Assembly: GCA_947561715.1 (NCBI GenBank)
Contig: OX387198.1
Span: 17,794,001-17,858,000 of the forward strand
Reading direction: 5' to 3'
Origin: Ascidia mentula
Taxonomy: Eukaryota; Chordata; Ascidiacea; Phlebobranchia; Ascidiidae
Length of the DNA stretch: 64,000 nucleotides
This document shows, piece after piece, positions 38,573 to 53,100 of this stretch. The notes under the pieces were generated by a model. The model saw nothing but the letters and a program-made list of their open reading frames with translations. It did no database searches and had not been told where the DNA came from. Positions within the stretch are counted from its first letter, which is position 1. Each line of letters begins with the position of its first letter. A program made the translations under genes and the position numbers.

Positions 38573-39915
38573 AACGCTGGTACTCCAGTATTGCTTTTGC
38601 GGTTGCACAACGTATGTAACTATGCGATTTCAGCACTTGTCCATTTTGCAGTATATGTTTTTTCGTGAAAAAATATTTTTTTTCAGTACAAGTTTTATTA
38701 TACAGTGGAAAACGCTGTTACTCCAGTATTGCTTTTGCGGTTGCACAACGTATGTAACTATGCGATTTCAGCACTTGTCCATTTTGCAGTATATGACTTT
38801 TCGTGAAAAAATATTTTTTTTCAGTACAAGCTTTATTATACAGTGGAAAACGCTGGTACTCCAGTATTGCTTTTGCGGTTGCACAACGTATGTAACTATG
38901 CGATTTCAGCACTTGTCCATTTTGCAGTATATGACTTTTCGATAAAAAATATTTTTTTTCAGTACAAGCTTTATTATACAGTGGAAAACGCTGGTACTGC
39001 AGTGTTGCTTTTGCGGTTGCACGAAGTATGTAACTATGCGATTTCAGCACTTGTCCATTTTGCAGTATATGACTTTTCGATCAAAAATATATTTTTTCAG
39101 TACAAGCTTTATTATACTGTGGAAAACGCTGGTACTCCTGTATTGCTTTTGCGGTTGCACAACGTATGTAACTATGCGATTTCAGCACTTGTCCATTTTG
39201 CAGTATATGACTTTTCGATAAAAAATATTTTTTTTCAGTACAAGCTTTATTATACAGTGGAAAACGCTGGTACTGCAGTGTTGCTTTTGCGGTTGCACGA
39301 AGTATGTAACTATTCGATTTCAGCACTTGTCCATTTTGCAGTATATGACTTTTCGATAAAAAATATATTTTTTCAGTACAAGCTTTATTATACTGTGGAA
39401 AACGCTGGTACTCCTGTATTGCTTTTGCGGTTGCACAACGTATGTAACTATGCGATTTCAGCACTTGTCCATTTTGCAGTATATGACTTTTCGTGAAAAA
39501 ATATTTTTTTTCAGTACAAGCTTTATTATATAGTGGAAAACGCTGGTACTCCAGTATTGCTTTTGCGGTTGCACAACGTATGTAACTATGCGATTTCAGC
39601 ACTTGTCCATTTTGTAGTATATGACTTTTCGTGAAAAAATATTTTTTTTCAGTACAAGCTTTATTATACAGTGGAAAACGCTGGTACTCCTGTATTGCTT
39701 TTGCGGTTGCACAACGTATGTAACTATGCGATTTCAGCACTTGTCCATTTTGAAGTATATGACTTTTCGTGAAAAAATATTTTTTTTCAGTACAAGCTTT
39801 ATTATACAGTGGAAAACGCTGGTACTCCAGTATTGCTTTTGCGGTTGCACAACGTATGTAACTATGCGATTTCAGCACTTGTCCATTTTGCAGTATATGT
39901 TTTTTCGTGAAAAAA
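37330..39915 (+). repeat. Contiguous tandem duplication of nine monomers (1242 bp)
   Basis: Unit 1 is 37330-38571 and unit 2 starts at 38572. Variants such as TTCGATCAAAAATATA (37836, 39078) and CAAGTTTTATT (37448, 38690) are displaced by exactly 9 x 138 bp. Confidence 0.85.
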
Positions 39916-42900
39916 TATTTTTTTTCAGTACAAGCTTTATTATACAGTGGAAAACGCTGGTACTCCTGTATTACTTTTGCGGTTGCACAACGTGGGTAAC
40001 TATGCGATTTCAGCACTTGTCCATTTTGCAGTATATGACTTTTCGATAAAAAATATTTTTTTCAGTACAAGCCTTATTATACAGTGGAAAACGCTGGTAC
40101 TCCAGTATTGCTTTTGCGGTTGCACAACGTATGTAACTATGCGATTTCAGCACTTGTCCATTTTGCAGTATATGACTTTTCGATAAAAAATATTTTTTTT
40201 CAGTACAAGCTTTATTATACAGTGGAAAACGCTGGTACTCCAGTATTGCTTTTGCGGTTGCACAACGTATGTAACTATGCGATTTTAGCACTTGTCCATT
40301 TTGCAGTATATGACTTTTCGATAAAAAATATTTTTTTTCAGTACAAATTTTTTGTACAGTGGAAAACGCTGGTACTCCTGTATTACTTTTGCGGTTGCAC
40401 AACGTGGGTAACTATGCGATTTCAGCACTTGTCCATTTTGCAGTATGTCTTTTCGACAAAAAATATTTTTTTTCAGTACAACCTTTATTATACAGTGGAA
40501 AACGCTGGTACTCCTGTATTACTTTTGCGGTTGCACAACGTGGGTAACTATGCGATTTCAGCACTTGTCCATTTTGCAGTATATGACTTTTCGTGAAAAA
40601 ATATTTTTTTCAGTACAAGCTTTATTATACAGTGGAAAACGCTGGTACTCCTGTATTGCTTTTGCGGTTGCACAACGTATGTAACTATGCGATTTCAGCA
40701 CTTGTCCATTTTGCAGTATATGACTTTTCGATAAAAAATATTTTTTTTCAGTACAAGCTTTATTACACAATGGAAAACGCTGGTACTCCAGTATTGCTTT
40801 TGCGGTTGCACAACGTATGTAACTATGCGATTTCAGCACTTGTCCATTTTGCAGTATATGTTTTTTCGTGAAAAAATATTTTTTTTCAGTACAAGCTTTA
40901 TTATACAGTGGAAAACGCTGTTACTCCAGTATTGCTTTTGCGGTTGCACAACGTATGTAACTATGCGATTTCAGCACTTGTCCATTTTGCAGTATATGAC
41001 TTTTCGTGAAAAAATATTTTTTTTCAGTACAAGCTTTATTATACAGTGGAAAACGCTGGTACTCCAGTATTGCTTTTGCGGTTGCACAACGTATGTAACT
41101 ATGCGATTTCAGCACTTGTCCATTTTGCAGTATATGACTTTTCGATAAAAAATATTTTTTTTCAGTACAAGCTTTATTATACAGTGGAAAACGCTGGTAC
41201 TCCAGTGTTGCTTTTGCGGTTGCACGAAGTATGTAACGATTCGATTTCAGCACTTGTCCATTTTGCAGTATATGACTTTTCGATAAAAAATATATTTTTT
41301 CAGTACAAGCTTTATTATACTGTGGAAAACGCTGGTACGCCTGTATTGCTTTTGCGGTTGCACAACGTATGTAACTATGCGATTTCAGCACTTGTCCATT
41401 TTGCAGTATATGACTTTTCGTGAAAAAATATTTTTTTTCAGTACAAGCTTTATTATACAGTGGAAAACGCTGGTACTCCTGTATTGCTTTTGCGGTTGCA
41501 CAACGTATGTAACTATGCGATTTCAGCACTTGTCCATTTTGAAGTATATGACTTTTCGTGAAAAAATATTTTTTTTCAGTACAAGCTTTATTATACAGTG
41601 GAAAACGCTGGTACTCCAGTATTGCTTTTGCGGTTGCACAACGTATGTAACTATGCGATTTCAGCACTTGTCCATTTTGCAGTATATGTTTTTTCGTGAA
41701 AAAATATTTTTTTTCAGTACAAGCTTTATTATACAGTGGAAAACGCTGGTACTCCTGTATTACTTTTGCGGTTGCACAACGTGGGTAACTATGCGATTTC
41801 AGCACTTGTCCATTTTGCAGTATATGACTTTTCGATAAAAAATATTTTTTTCAGTACAAGCTTTATTATAAGTGGAAAACGCTGGTACTCCTGTATTGCT
41901 TTTGCGGTTGCACAACGTATGTAACTATGCGATTTCAGCACTTGTCCATTTTGCAGTATATGACTTTTCGTGAAAAAATATATTTTTTCAGTACAAGCTT
42001 TATTATACTGTGGAAAACGCTGGTACGCCTGTATTGCTTTTGCGGTTGCACAACGTATGTAACTATGCGATTTCAGCACTTGTCCATTTTGCAGTATATG
42101 ACTTTTCGTGAAAAAATATTTTTTTTCAGTACAAGCTTTATTATACAGTGGAAAACGCTGGTACTGCAGTATTGCTTTTGCGGTTGCACAACGTATGTAA
42201 CTATGCGATTTCAGCACTTGTCCATTTTGAAGTATATGACTTTTCGTGAAAAAATATTTTTTTTCAGTACAAGCTTTATTATACAGTGGAAAACGCTGGT
42301 ACTCCTGTGTTGCTTTTGCGGTTGCACAACGTATGTAACTATGCGATTTCAGCACTTGTCCATTTTGCAGTATATGACTTTTCGATAAAAAATATATTTT
42401 TTCAGTACAAGCTTTATTATACTGTGGAAAACGCTGGTACGCCTGTATTGCTTTTGCGGTTGCACAACGTATGTAACTATGCGATTTCAGCACTTGTCCA
42501 TTTTGCAGTATATGACTTTTCGTGAAAAAATATTTTTTTTCAGTACAAGCTTTATTATACAGTGGAAAACGCTGGTACTTCTGTATTGCTTTTGCGGTTG
42601 CACAACGTATGTAACTATGCGATTTCAGCACTTGTCCATTTTGAAGTATATGACTTTTCGTGAAAAAATATTTTTTTTCAGTACAAGCTTTATTATACAG
42701 TGGAAAACGCTGGTACTCCAGTATTGCTTTTGCGGTTGCACAACGTATGTAACTATGCGATTTCAGCACTTGTCCATTTTGCAGTATATGTTTTTTCGTG
42801 AAAAAATATTTTTTTTCAGTACAAGTTTTATTATACAGTGGAAAACGCTGTTACTCCAGTATTGCTTTTGCGGTTGCACAACGTATGTAACTATGCGATT

Positions 42901-45900
42901 TCAGCACTTGTCCATTTTGCAGTATATGACTTTTCGTGAAAAAATATTTTTTTTCAGTACAAGCTTTATTATACAGTGGAAAACGCTGGTACTCCAGTGT
43001 TGCTTTTGCGGTTGCACGAAGTATGTAACTATTCGATTTCAGCACTTGTCCATTTTGCAGTATATGACTTTTCGATAAAAAATATATTTTTTCAGTACAA
43101 GCTTTATTATACTGTGGAAAACGCTGGTACTCCTGTATTGCTTTTGCGGTTGCACAACGTATGTAACTATGCGATTTCAGCACTTGTCCATTTTGCAGTA
43201 TATGACTTTTCGTGAAAAAATATTTTTTTTCAGTACAAGCTTTATTATATAGTGGAAAACGCTGGTACTCCAGTATTGCTTTTGCGGTTGCACAACGTAT
43301 GTAACTATGCGATTTCAGCACTTGTCCATTTTGTAGTATATGACTTTTCGTGAAAAAATATTTTTTTTCAGTACAAGCTTTATTATACAGTGGAAAACGC
43401 TGGTACTCCTGTATTGCTTTTGCGGTTGCACAACGTATGTAACTATGCGATTTCAGCACTTGTCCATTTTGAAGTATATGACTTTTCGTGAAAAAATATT
43501 TTTTTTCAGTACAAGCTTTATTATACAGTGGAAAACGCTGGTACTCCAGTATTGCTTTTGCGGTTGCACAACGTATGTAACTATGCGATTTCAGCACTTG
43601 TCCATTTTGCAGTATATGTTTTTTCGTGAAAAAATATTTTTTTTCAGTACAAGCTTTATTATACAGTGGAAAACGCTGGTACTCCTGTATTACTTTTGCG
43701 GTTGCACAACGTGGGTAACTATGCGATTTCAGCACTTGTCCATTTTGCAGTATATGACTTTTCGATAAAAAATATTTTTTTCAGTACAAGCTTTATTATA
43801 AGTGGAAAACGCTGGTACTCCTGTATTGCTTTTGCGGTTGCACAACGTATGTAACTGTGCGATTTCAGCACTTGTCCATATTGCAGTATATGACTTTTCG
43901 ATAAAAAATATTTTTTTTCAGTACAAGCTTTATTACACAATGGAAAACGCTGGTACTCCAGTATTGCTTTTGCGGTTGCACAACGTATGTAACTATGCGA
44001 TTTCAGCACTTGTCCATTTTGCAGTATATGTTTTTTCGTGAAAAAATATTTTTTTTCAGTACAAGCTTTATTATACAGTGGAAAACGCTGTTACTCCAGT
44101 ATTGCTTTTGCGGTTGCACAACGTATGTAACTATGCGATTTCAGCACTTGTCCATTTTGCAGTATATGACTTTTCGTGAAAAAATATTTTTTTTCAGTAC
44201 AAGTTTTATTATACAGTGGAAAACGCTGGTACTCCAGTATTGCTTTTGCGGTTGCACAACGTATGTAACTATGCGATTTCAGCACTTGTCCATTTTGCAG
44301 TATATGACTTTTCGTGAAAAAATATTTTTTATTCAGTACAAGCTTTATTATACAGTTGAAAACGATGGTACTCCCGTATTGCTTTTGCGGTTGCACAACG
44401 TATGTAACTATGCAATTTTAGCACTTGTCCATTTTGCAGTATATGACTTTTCGATAAAAAATATTTTTTTTCAGTACAAGCTTTATTATACAGTGGAAAA
44501 CGCTGGTACTGCAGTGTTGGTTTTGCGGTTGCACAACGTATGTAACTAAGCGATTTCAGCACTTGTCCATTTTGCAGTATATGACTTCTCGATAAAAAAT
44601 ATTTTTTTTCAGTACAAGCTTTATTATACAGTGGAAAACGCTGGTACTCCAGTATTGCTTATGCGGTTGCACAACGTATGTAACTATGCGATTTCAGCAC
44701 TTGTCCATTTTGCAGTATATGACTTTTCGATAAAAAATATTTTTTTTCAGTACAAGCTTTATTATACAGTGGAAAACGCTGGTACTCCAGTGTTGCTTTT
44801 GCGGTTGCACAGCGTATGTAACTTTGCGATTTCAGCACTTGTCCATTTTGCAGTATATGACTTTTCGTGAAAAAATATTTTTTTTCAGTACAAGCTTTAT
44901 TATACAGTGGAAAACGCTGGTACTCCAGTATTGCTTCTGCGGTTGCACAACGTATGTAACTATGCGATTTCAGCACTTGTCCATTTTGCAGTATATGACT
45001 TTTCGATAAAAAATATTTTTTTTCAGTACAAGCTTTATTATACAGTGGAAAACGCTGGTACTCCAGTATTGCTTTTGCGGTTGCACAACGTATGTAACTA
45101 TGCGATTTTAGCACTTGTCCATTTTGCAGTATATGACTTTTCGATAAAAAATATTTTTTTTCAGTACAAATTTTTTGTACAGTGGAAAACGCTGGTACTC
45201 CTGTATTACTTTTGCGGTTGCACAACGTGGGTAACTATGCGATTTCAGCACTTGTCCATTTTGCAGTATGTCTTTTCGACAAAAAATATTTTTTTTCAGT
45301 ACAACCTTTATTATACAGTGGAAAACGCTGGTACTCCTGTATTACTTTTGCGGTTGCACAACGTGGGTAACTATGCGATTTCAGCACTTGTCCATTTTGC
45401 AGTATATGACTTTTCGTGAAAAAATATTTTTTTCAGTACAAGCTTTATTATACAGTGGAAAACGCTGGTACTCCTGTATTGCTTTTGCGGTTGCACAACG
45501 TATGTAACTGTGCGATTTCAGCACTTGTCCATTTTGCAGTATATGACTTTTCGATAAAAAATATTTTTTTTCAGTACAAGCTTTATTACACAATGGAAAA
45601 CGCTGGTACTCCAGTATTGCTTTTGCGGTTGCACAACGTATGTAACTATGCGATTTCAGCACTTGTCCATTTTGCAGTATATGACTTTTCGTGAAAAAAT
45701 ATTTTTTTTCAGTACAAGCTTTATTATACAGTGGAAAACGCTGGTACTCCAGTATTGCTTTTGCGGTTGCACAACGTATGTAACTATGCGATTTCAGCAC
45801 TTGTCCATTTTGCAGTATATGACTTTTCGATAAAAAATATTTTTTTTCAGTACAAGCTTTATTATACAGTGGAAAACGCTGGTACTGCAGTGTTGCTTTT

Positions 45901-47134
45901 GCGGTTGCACGAAGTATGTAACGATTCGATTTCAGCACTTGTCCATTTTGCAGTATATGACTTTTCGATAAAAAATATATTTTTTCAGTACAAGCTTTAT
46001 TATACTGTGGAAAACGCTGGTACGCCTGTATTGCTTTTGCGGTTGCACAACGTATGTAACTATGCGATTTCAGCACTTGTCCATTTTGCAGTATATGACT
46101 TTTCGTGAAAAAATATTTTTTTTCAGTACAAGCTTTATTATACAGTGGAAAACGCTGGTACTCCTGTATTGCTTTTGCGGTTGCACAACGTATGTAACTA
46201 TGCGATTTCAGCACTTGTCCATTTTGAAGTATATGACTTTTCGTGAAAAAATATTTTTTTTCAGTACAAGCTTTATTATACAGTGGAAAACGCTGGTACT
46301 CCAGTATTGCTTTTGCGGTTGCACAACGTATGTAACTATGCGATTTCAGCACTTGTCCATTTTGCAGTATATGTTTTTTCGTGAAAAAATATTTTTTTTC
46401 AGTACAAGCTTTATTATACAGTGGAAAACGCTGGTACTCCTGTATTACTTTTGCGGTTGCACAACGTGGGTAACTATGCGATTTCAGCACTTGTCCATTT
46501 TGCAGTATATGACTTTTCGATAAAAAATATTTTTTTCAGTACAAGCTTTATTGTAAGTGGAAAACGCTGGTACTCCTGTATTGCTTTTGCGGTTGCACAA
46601 CGTATGTAACTGTGCGATTTCAGCACTTGTCCATTTTGCAGTATATGACTGTTCGATAAAAAATATTTTTTTTCAGTACAAGCTTTATTACACAATGGAA
46701 AACGCTGGTACTCCAGTATTGCTTTTGCGGTTGCACAACGTATGTAACTATGCGATTTCAGCACTTGTCCATTTTGCAGTATATGTTTTTTCGTGAAAAA
46801 ATATTTTTTTTCAGTACAAGCTTTATTACACAGTGGAAAACGCTGTTACTCCAGTATTGCTTTTACGGTTGCACAACGTATGTAACTATGCGATTTCAGC
46901 ACTTGTCCATTTTGCAGTATATGACTTTTCGTGAAAAAATATTTTTTTTCAGTACAAGCTTTATTATACAGTGGAAAACGCTGGTACTCCAGTATTGCTT
47001 TTGCGGTTGCACAACGTATGTAACTATGCGATTTCAGCACTTGTCCATTTTGCAGTATATGACTTTTCGATAAAAAATATATTTTTTCAGTACAAGCTTT
47101 ATTATACTGTGGAAAACGCTGGTACGCCTGTATT

Positions 47135-50100
47135 GCTTTTGCGGTTGCACAACGTATGTAACTATGCGATTTCAGCACTTGTCCATTTTGCAGTATATGA
47201 CTTTTCGTGAAAAAATATTTTTTTTCAGTACAAGCTTTATTATACAGTGGAAAACGCTGGTACTCCTGTATTGCTTTTGCGGTTGCACAACGTATGTAAC
47301 TATGCGATTTCAGCACTTGTCCATTTTGAAGTATATGACTTTTCGTGAAAAAATATTTTTTTTCAGTACAAGCTTTATTATACAGTGGAAAACGCTGGTA
47401 CTCCAGTATTGCTTTTGCGGTTGCACAACGTATGTAACTATGCGATTTCAGCACTTGTCCATTTTGCAGTATATGTTTTTTCGTGAAAAAATATTTTTTT
47501 TCAGTACAAGTTTTATTATACAGTGGAAAACGCTGTTACTCCAGTATTGCTTTTGCGGTTGCACAACGTATGTAACTATGCGATTTCAGCACTTGTCCAT
47601 TTTGCAGTATATGACTTTTCGTGAAAAAATATTTTTTTTCAGTACAAGCTTTATTATACAGTGGAAAACGCTGGTACTCCAGTGTTGCTTTTGCGGTTGC
47701 ACGAAGTATGTAACTATTCGATTTCAGCACTTGTCCATTTTGCAGTATATGACTTTTCGATAAAAAATATATTTTTTCAGTACAAGCTTTATTATACTGT
47801 GGAAAACGCTGGTACTCCTGTATTGCTTTTGCGGTTGCACAACGTATGTAACTATGCGATTTCAGCACTTGTCCATTTTGCAGTATATGACTTTTCGTGA
47901 AAAAATATTTTTTTTCAGTACAAGCTTTATTATATAGTGGAAAACGCTGGTACTCCAGTATTGCTTTTGCGGTTGCACAACGTATGTAACTATGCGATTT
48001 CAGCACTTGTCCATTTTGTAGTATATGACTTTTCGTGAAAAAATATTTTTTTTCAGTACAAGCTTTATTATACAGTGGAAAACGCTGGTACTCCTGTATT
48101 GCTTTTGCGGTTGCACAACGTATGTAACTATGCGATTTCAGCACTTGTCCATTTTGAAGTATATGACTTTTCGTGAAAAAATATTTTTTTTCAGTACAAG
48201 CTTTATTATACAGTGGAAAACGCTGGTACTCCAGTATTGCTTTTGCGGTTGCACAACGTATGTAACTATGCGATTTCAGCACTTGTCCATTTTGCAGTAT
48301 ATGTTTTTTCGTGAAAAAATATTTTTTTTCAGTACAAGCTTTATTATACAGTGGAAAACGCTGGTACTCCTGTATTACTTTTGCGGTTGCACAACGTGGG
48401 TAACTATGCGATTTCAGCACTTGTCCATTTTGCAGTATATGACTTTTCGATAAAAAATATTTTTTTCAGTACAAGCTTTATTATAAGTGGAAAACGCTGG
48501 TACTCCTGTATTGCTTTTGCGGTTGCACAACGTATGTAACTGTGCGATTTCAGCACTTGTCCATATTGCAGTATATGACTTTTCGATAAAAAATATTTTT
48601 TTTCAGTACAAGCTTTATTACACAATGGAAAACGCTGGTACTCCAGTATTGCTTTTGCGGTTGCACAACGTATGTAACTATGCGATTTCAGCACTTGTCC
48701 ATTTTGCAGTATATGTTTTTTCGTGAAAAAATATTTTTTTTCAGTACAAGCTTTATTATACAGTGGAAAACGCTGTTACTCCAGTATTGCTTTTGCGGTT
48801 GCACAACGTATGTAACTATGCGATTTCAGCACTTGTCCATTTTGCAGTATATGACTTTTCGTGAAAAAATATTTTTTTTCAGTACAAGTTTTATTATACA
48901 GTGGAAAACGCTGGTACTCCAGTATTGCTTTTGCGGTTGCACAACGTATGTAACTATGCGATTTCAGCACTTGTCCATTTTGCAGTATATGACTTTTCGT
49001 GAAAAAATATTTTTTATTCAGTACAAGCTTTATTATACAGTTGAAAACGATGGTACTCCCGTATTGCTTTTGCGGTTGCACAACGTATGTAACTATGCAA
49101 TTTTAGCACTTGTCCATTTTGCAGTATATGACTTTTCGATAAAAAATATTTTTTTTCAGTACAAGCTTTATTATACAGTGGAAAACGCTGGTACTGCAGT
49201 GTTGGTTTTGCGGTTGCACAACGTATGTAACTAAGCGATTTCAGCACTTGTCCATTTTGCAGTATATGACTTCTCGATAAAAAATATTTTTTTTCAGTAC
49301 AAGCTTTATTATACAGTGGAAAACGCTGGTACTCCAGTATTGCTTATGCGGTTGCACAACGTATGTAACTATGCGATTTCAGCACTTGTCCATTTTGCAG
49401 TATATGACTTTTCGATAAAAAATATTTTTTTTCAGTACAAGCTTTATTATACAGTGGAAAACGCTGGTACTCCAGTGTTGCTTTTGCGGTTGCACAGCGT
49501 ATGTAACTTTGCGATTTCAGCACTTGTCCATTTTGCAGTATATGACTTTTCGTGAAAAAATATTTTTTTTCAGTACAAGCTTTATTATACAGTGGAAAAC
49601 GCTGGTACTCCAGTATTGCTTCTGCGGTTGCACAACGTATGTAACTATGCGATTTCAGCACTTGTCCATTTTGCAGTATATGACTTTTCGATAAAAAATA
49701 TTTTTTTTCAGTACAAGCTTTATTATACAGTGGAAAACGCTGGTACTCCAGTATTGCTTTTGCGGTTGCACAACGTATGTAACTATGCGATTTTAGCACT
49801 TGTCCATTTTGCAGTATATGACTTTTCGATAAAAAATATTTTTTTTCAGTACAAATTTTTTGTACAGTGGAAAACGCTGGTACTCCTGTATTACTTTTGC
49901 GGTTGCACAACGTGGGTAACTATGCGATTTCAGCACTTGTCCATTTTGCAGTATGTCTTTTCGACAAAAAATATTTTTTTTCAGTACAACCTTTATTATA
50001 CAGTGGAAAACGCTGGTACTCCTGTATTACTTTTGCGGTTGCACAACGTGGGTAACTATGCGATTTCAGCGCTTGTCCATTTTGCAGTATATGACTTTTC

Positions 50101-53100
50101 GTGAAAAAATATTTTTTTCAGTACAAGCTTTATTATACAGTGGAAAACGCTGGTACTCCTGTATTGCTTTTGCGGTTGCACAACGTATGTAACTGTGCGA
50201 TTTCAGCACTTGTCCATTTTGCAGTATATGACTTTTCGATAAAAAATATTTTTTTTCAGTACAAGCTTTATTACACAATGGAAAACGCTGGTACTCCAGT
50301 ATTGCTTTTGCGGTTGCACAACGTATGTAACTATGCGATTTCAGCACTTGTCCATTTTGCAGTATATGACTTTTCGTGAAAAAATATTTTTTTTCAGTAC
50401 AAGCTTTATTATACAGTGGAAAACGCTGGTACTCCAGTATTGCTTTTGCGGTTGCACAACGTATGTAACTATGCGATTTCAGCACTTGTCCATTTTGCAG
50501 TATATGACTTTTCGATAAAAAATATTTTTTTTCAGTACAAGCTTTATTATACAGTGGAAAACGCTGGTACTGCAGTGTTGCTTTTGCGGTTGCACGAAGT
50601 ATGTAACGATTCGATTTCAGCACTTGTCCATTTTGCAGTATATGACTTTTCGATAAAAAATATATTTTTTCAGTACAAGCTTTATTATACTGTGGAAAAC
50701 GCTGGTACGCCTGTATTGCTTTTGCGGTTGCACAACGTATGTAACTATGCGATTTCAGCACTTGTCCATTTTGCAGTATATGACTTTTCGTGAAAAAATA
50801 TTTTTTTTCAGTACAAGCTTTATTATACAGTGGAAAACGCTGGTACTCCTGTATTGCTTTTGCGGTTGCACAACGTATGTAACTATGCGATTTCAGCACT
50901 TGTCCATTTTGAAGTATATGACTTTTCGTGAAAAAATATTTTTTTTCAGTACAAGCTTTATTATACAGTGGAAAACGCTGGTACTCCAGTATTGCTTTTG
51001 CGGTTGCACAACGTATGTAACTATGCGATTTCAGCACTTGTCCATTTTGCAGTATATGTTTTTTCGTGAAAAAATATTTTTTTTCAGTACAAGCTTTATT
51101 ATACAGTGGAAAACGCTGGTACTCCTGTATTACTTTTGCGGTTGCACAACGTGGGTAACTATGCGATTTCAGCGCTTGTCCATTTTGCAGTATATGACTT
51201 TTCGTGAAAAAATATTTTTTTCAGTACAAGCTTTATTATACAGTGGAAAACGCTGGTACTCCTGTATTGCTTTTGCGGTTGCACAACGTATGTAACTGTG
51301 CGATTTCAGCACTTGTCCATTTTGCAGTATATGACTTTTCGATAAAAAATATTTTTTTTCAGTACAAGCTTTATTACACAATGGAAAACGCTGGTACTCC
51401 AGTATTGCTTTTGCGGTTGCACAACGTATGTAACTATGCGATTTCAGCACTTGTCCATTTTGCAGTATATGACTTTTCGTGAAAAAATATTTTTTTTCAG
51501 TACAAGCTTTATTATACAGTGGAAAACGCTGGTACTCCAGTATTGCTTTTGCGGTTGCACAACGTATGTAACTATGCGATTTCAGCACTTGTCCATTTTG
51601 CAGTATATGACTTTTCGATAAAAAATATTTTTTTTCAGTACAAGCTTTATTATACAGTGGAAAACGCTGGTACTGCAGTGTTGCTTTTGCGGTTGCACGA
51701 AGTATGTAACGATTCGATTTCAGCACTTGTCCATTTTGCAGTATATGACTTTTCGATAAAAAATATATTTTTTCAGTACAAGCTTTATTATACTGTGGAA
51801 AACGCTGGTACGCCTGTATTGCTTTTGCGGTTGCACAACGTATGTAACTATGCGATTTCAGCACTTGTCCATTTTGCAGTATATGACTTTTCGTGAAAAA
51901 ATATTTTTTTTCAGTACAAGCTTTATTATACAGTGGAAAACGCTGGTACTCCTGTATTGCTTTTGCGGTTGCACAACGTATGTAACTATGCGATTTCAGC
52001 ACTTGTCCATTTTGAAGTATATGACTTTTCGTGAAAAAATATTTTTTTTCAGTACAAGCTTTATTATACAGTGGAAAACGCTGGTACTCCAGTATTGCTT
52101 TTGCGGTTGCACAACGTATGTAACTATGCGATTTCAGCACTTGTCCATTTTGCAGTATATGTTTTTTCGTGAAAAAATATTTTTTTTCAGTACAAGCTTT
52201 ATTATACAGTGGAAAACGCTGGTACTCCTGTATTACTTTTGCGGTTGCACAACGTGGGTAACTATGCGATTTCAGCACTTGTCCATTTTGCAGTATATGA
52301 CTTTTCGATAAAAAATATTTTTTTCAGTACAAGCTTTATTGTAAGTGGAAAACGCTGGTACTCCTGTATTGCTTTTGCGGTTGCACAACGTATGTAACTG
52401 TGCGATTTCAGCACTTGTCCATTTTGCAGTATATGACTGTTCGATAAAAAATATTTTTTTTCAGTACAAGCTTTATTACACAATGGAAAACGCTGGTACT
52501 CCAGTATTGCTTTTGCGGTTGCACAACGTATGTAACTATGCGATTTCAGCACTTGTCCATTTTGCAGTATATGTTTTTTCGTGAAAAAATATTTTTTTTC
52601 AGTACAAGCTTTATTACACAGTGGAAAACGCTGTTACTCCAGTATTGCTTTTACGGTTGCACAACGTATGTAACTATGCGATTTCAGCACTTGTCCATTT
52701 TGCAGTATATGACTTTTCGTGAAAAAATATTTTTTTTCAGTACAAGCTTTATTATACAGTGGAAAACGCTGGTACTCCAGTATTGCTTTTGCGGTTGCAC
52801 AACGTATGTAACTATGCGATTTCAGCACTTGTCCATTTTGCAGTATATGACTTTTCGTGAAAAAATATTTTTTATTCAGTACAAGCTTTATTATACAGTG
52901 GAAAACGATGGTACTCCCGTATTGCTTTTGCGGTTGCACAACGTATGTAACTATGCAATTTTAGCACTTGTCCATTTTGCAGTATATGACTTTTCGATAA
53001 AAAATATTTTTTTTCAGTACAAGCTTTATTATACAGTGGAAAACGCTGGTACTGCAGTGTTGGTTTTGCGGTTGCACAACGTATGTAACTAAGCGATTTC

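Larger units (their letters stand above)
22010..47063 (+). repeat. 7-kb block repeated at 18058-bp offset
   Basis: 22010-29005 corresponds to about 40068-47063. Landmarks at 22863, 23731, 25661, 26601, 27323 and 28416 recur 18058 bp later. The intervening DNA is the same satellite in different variant order. Confidence 0.85.
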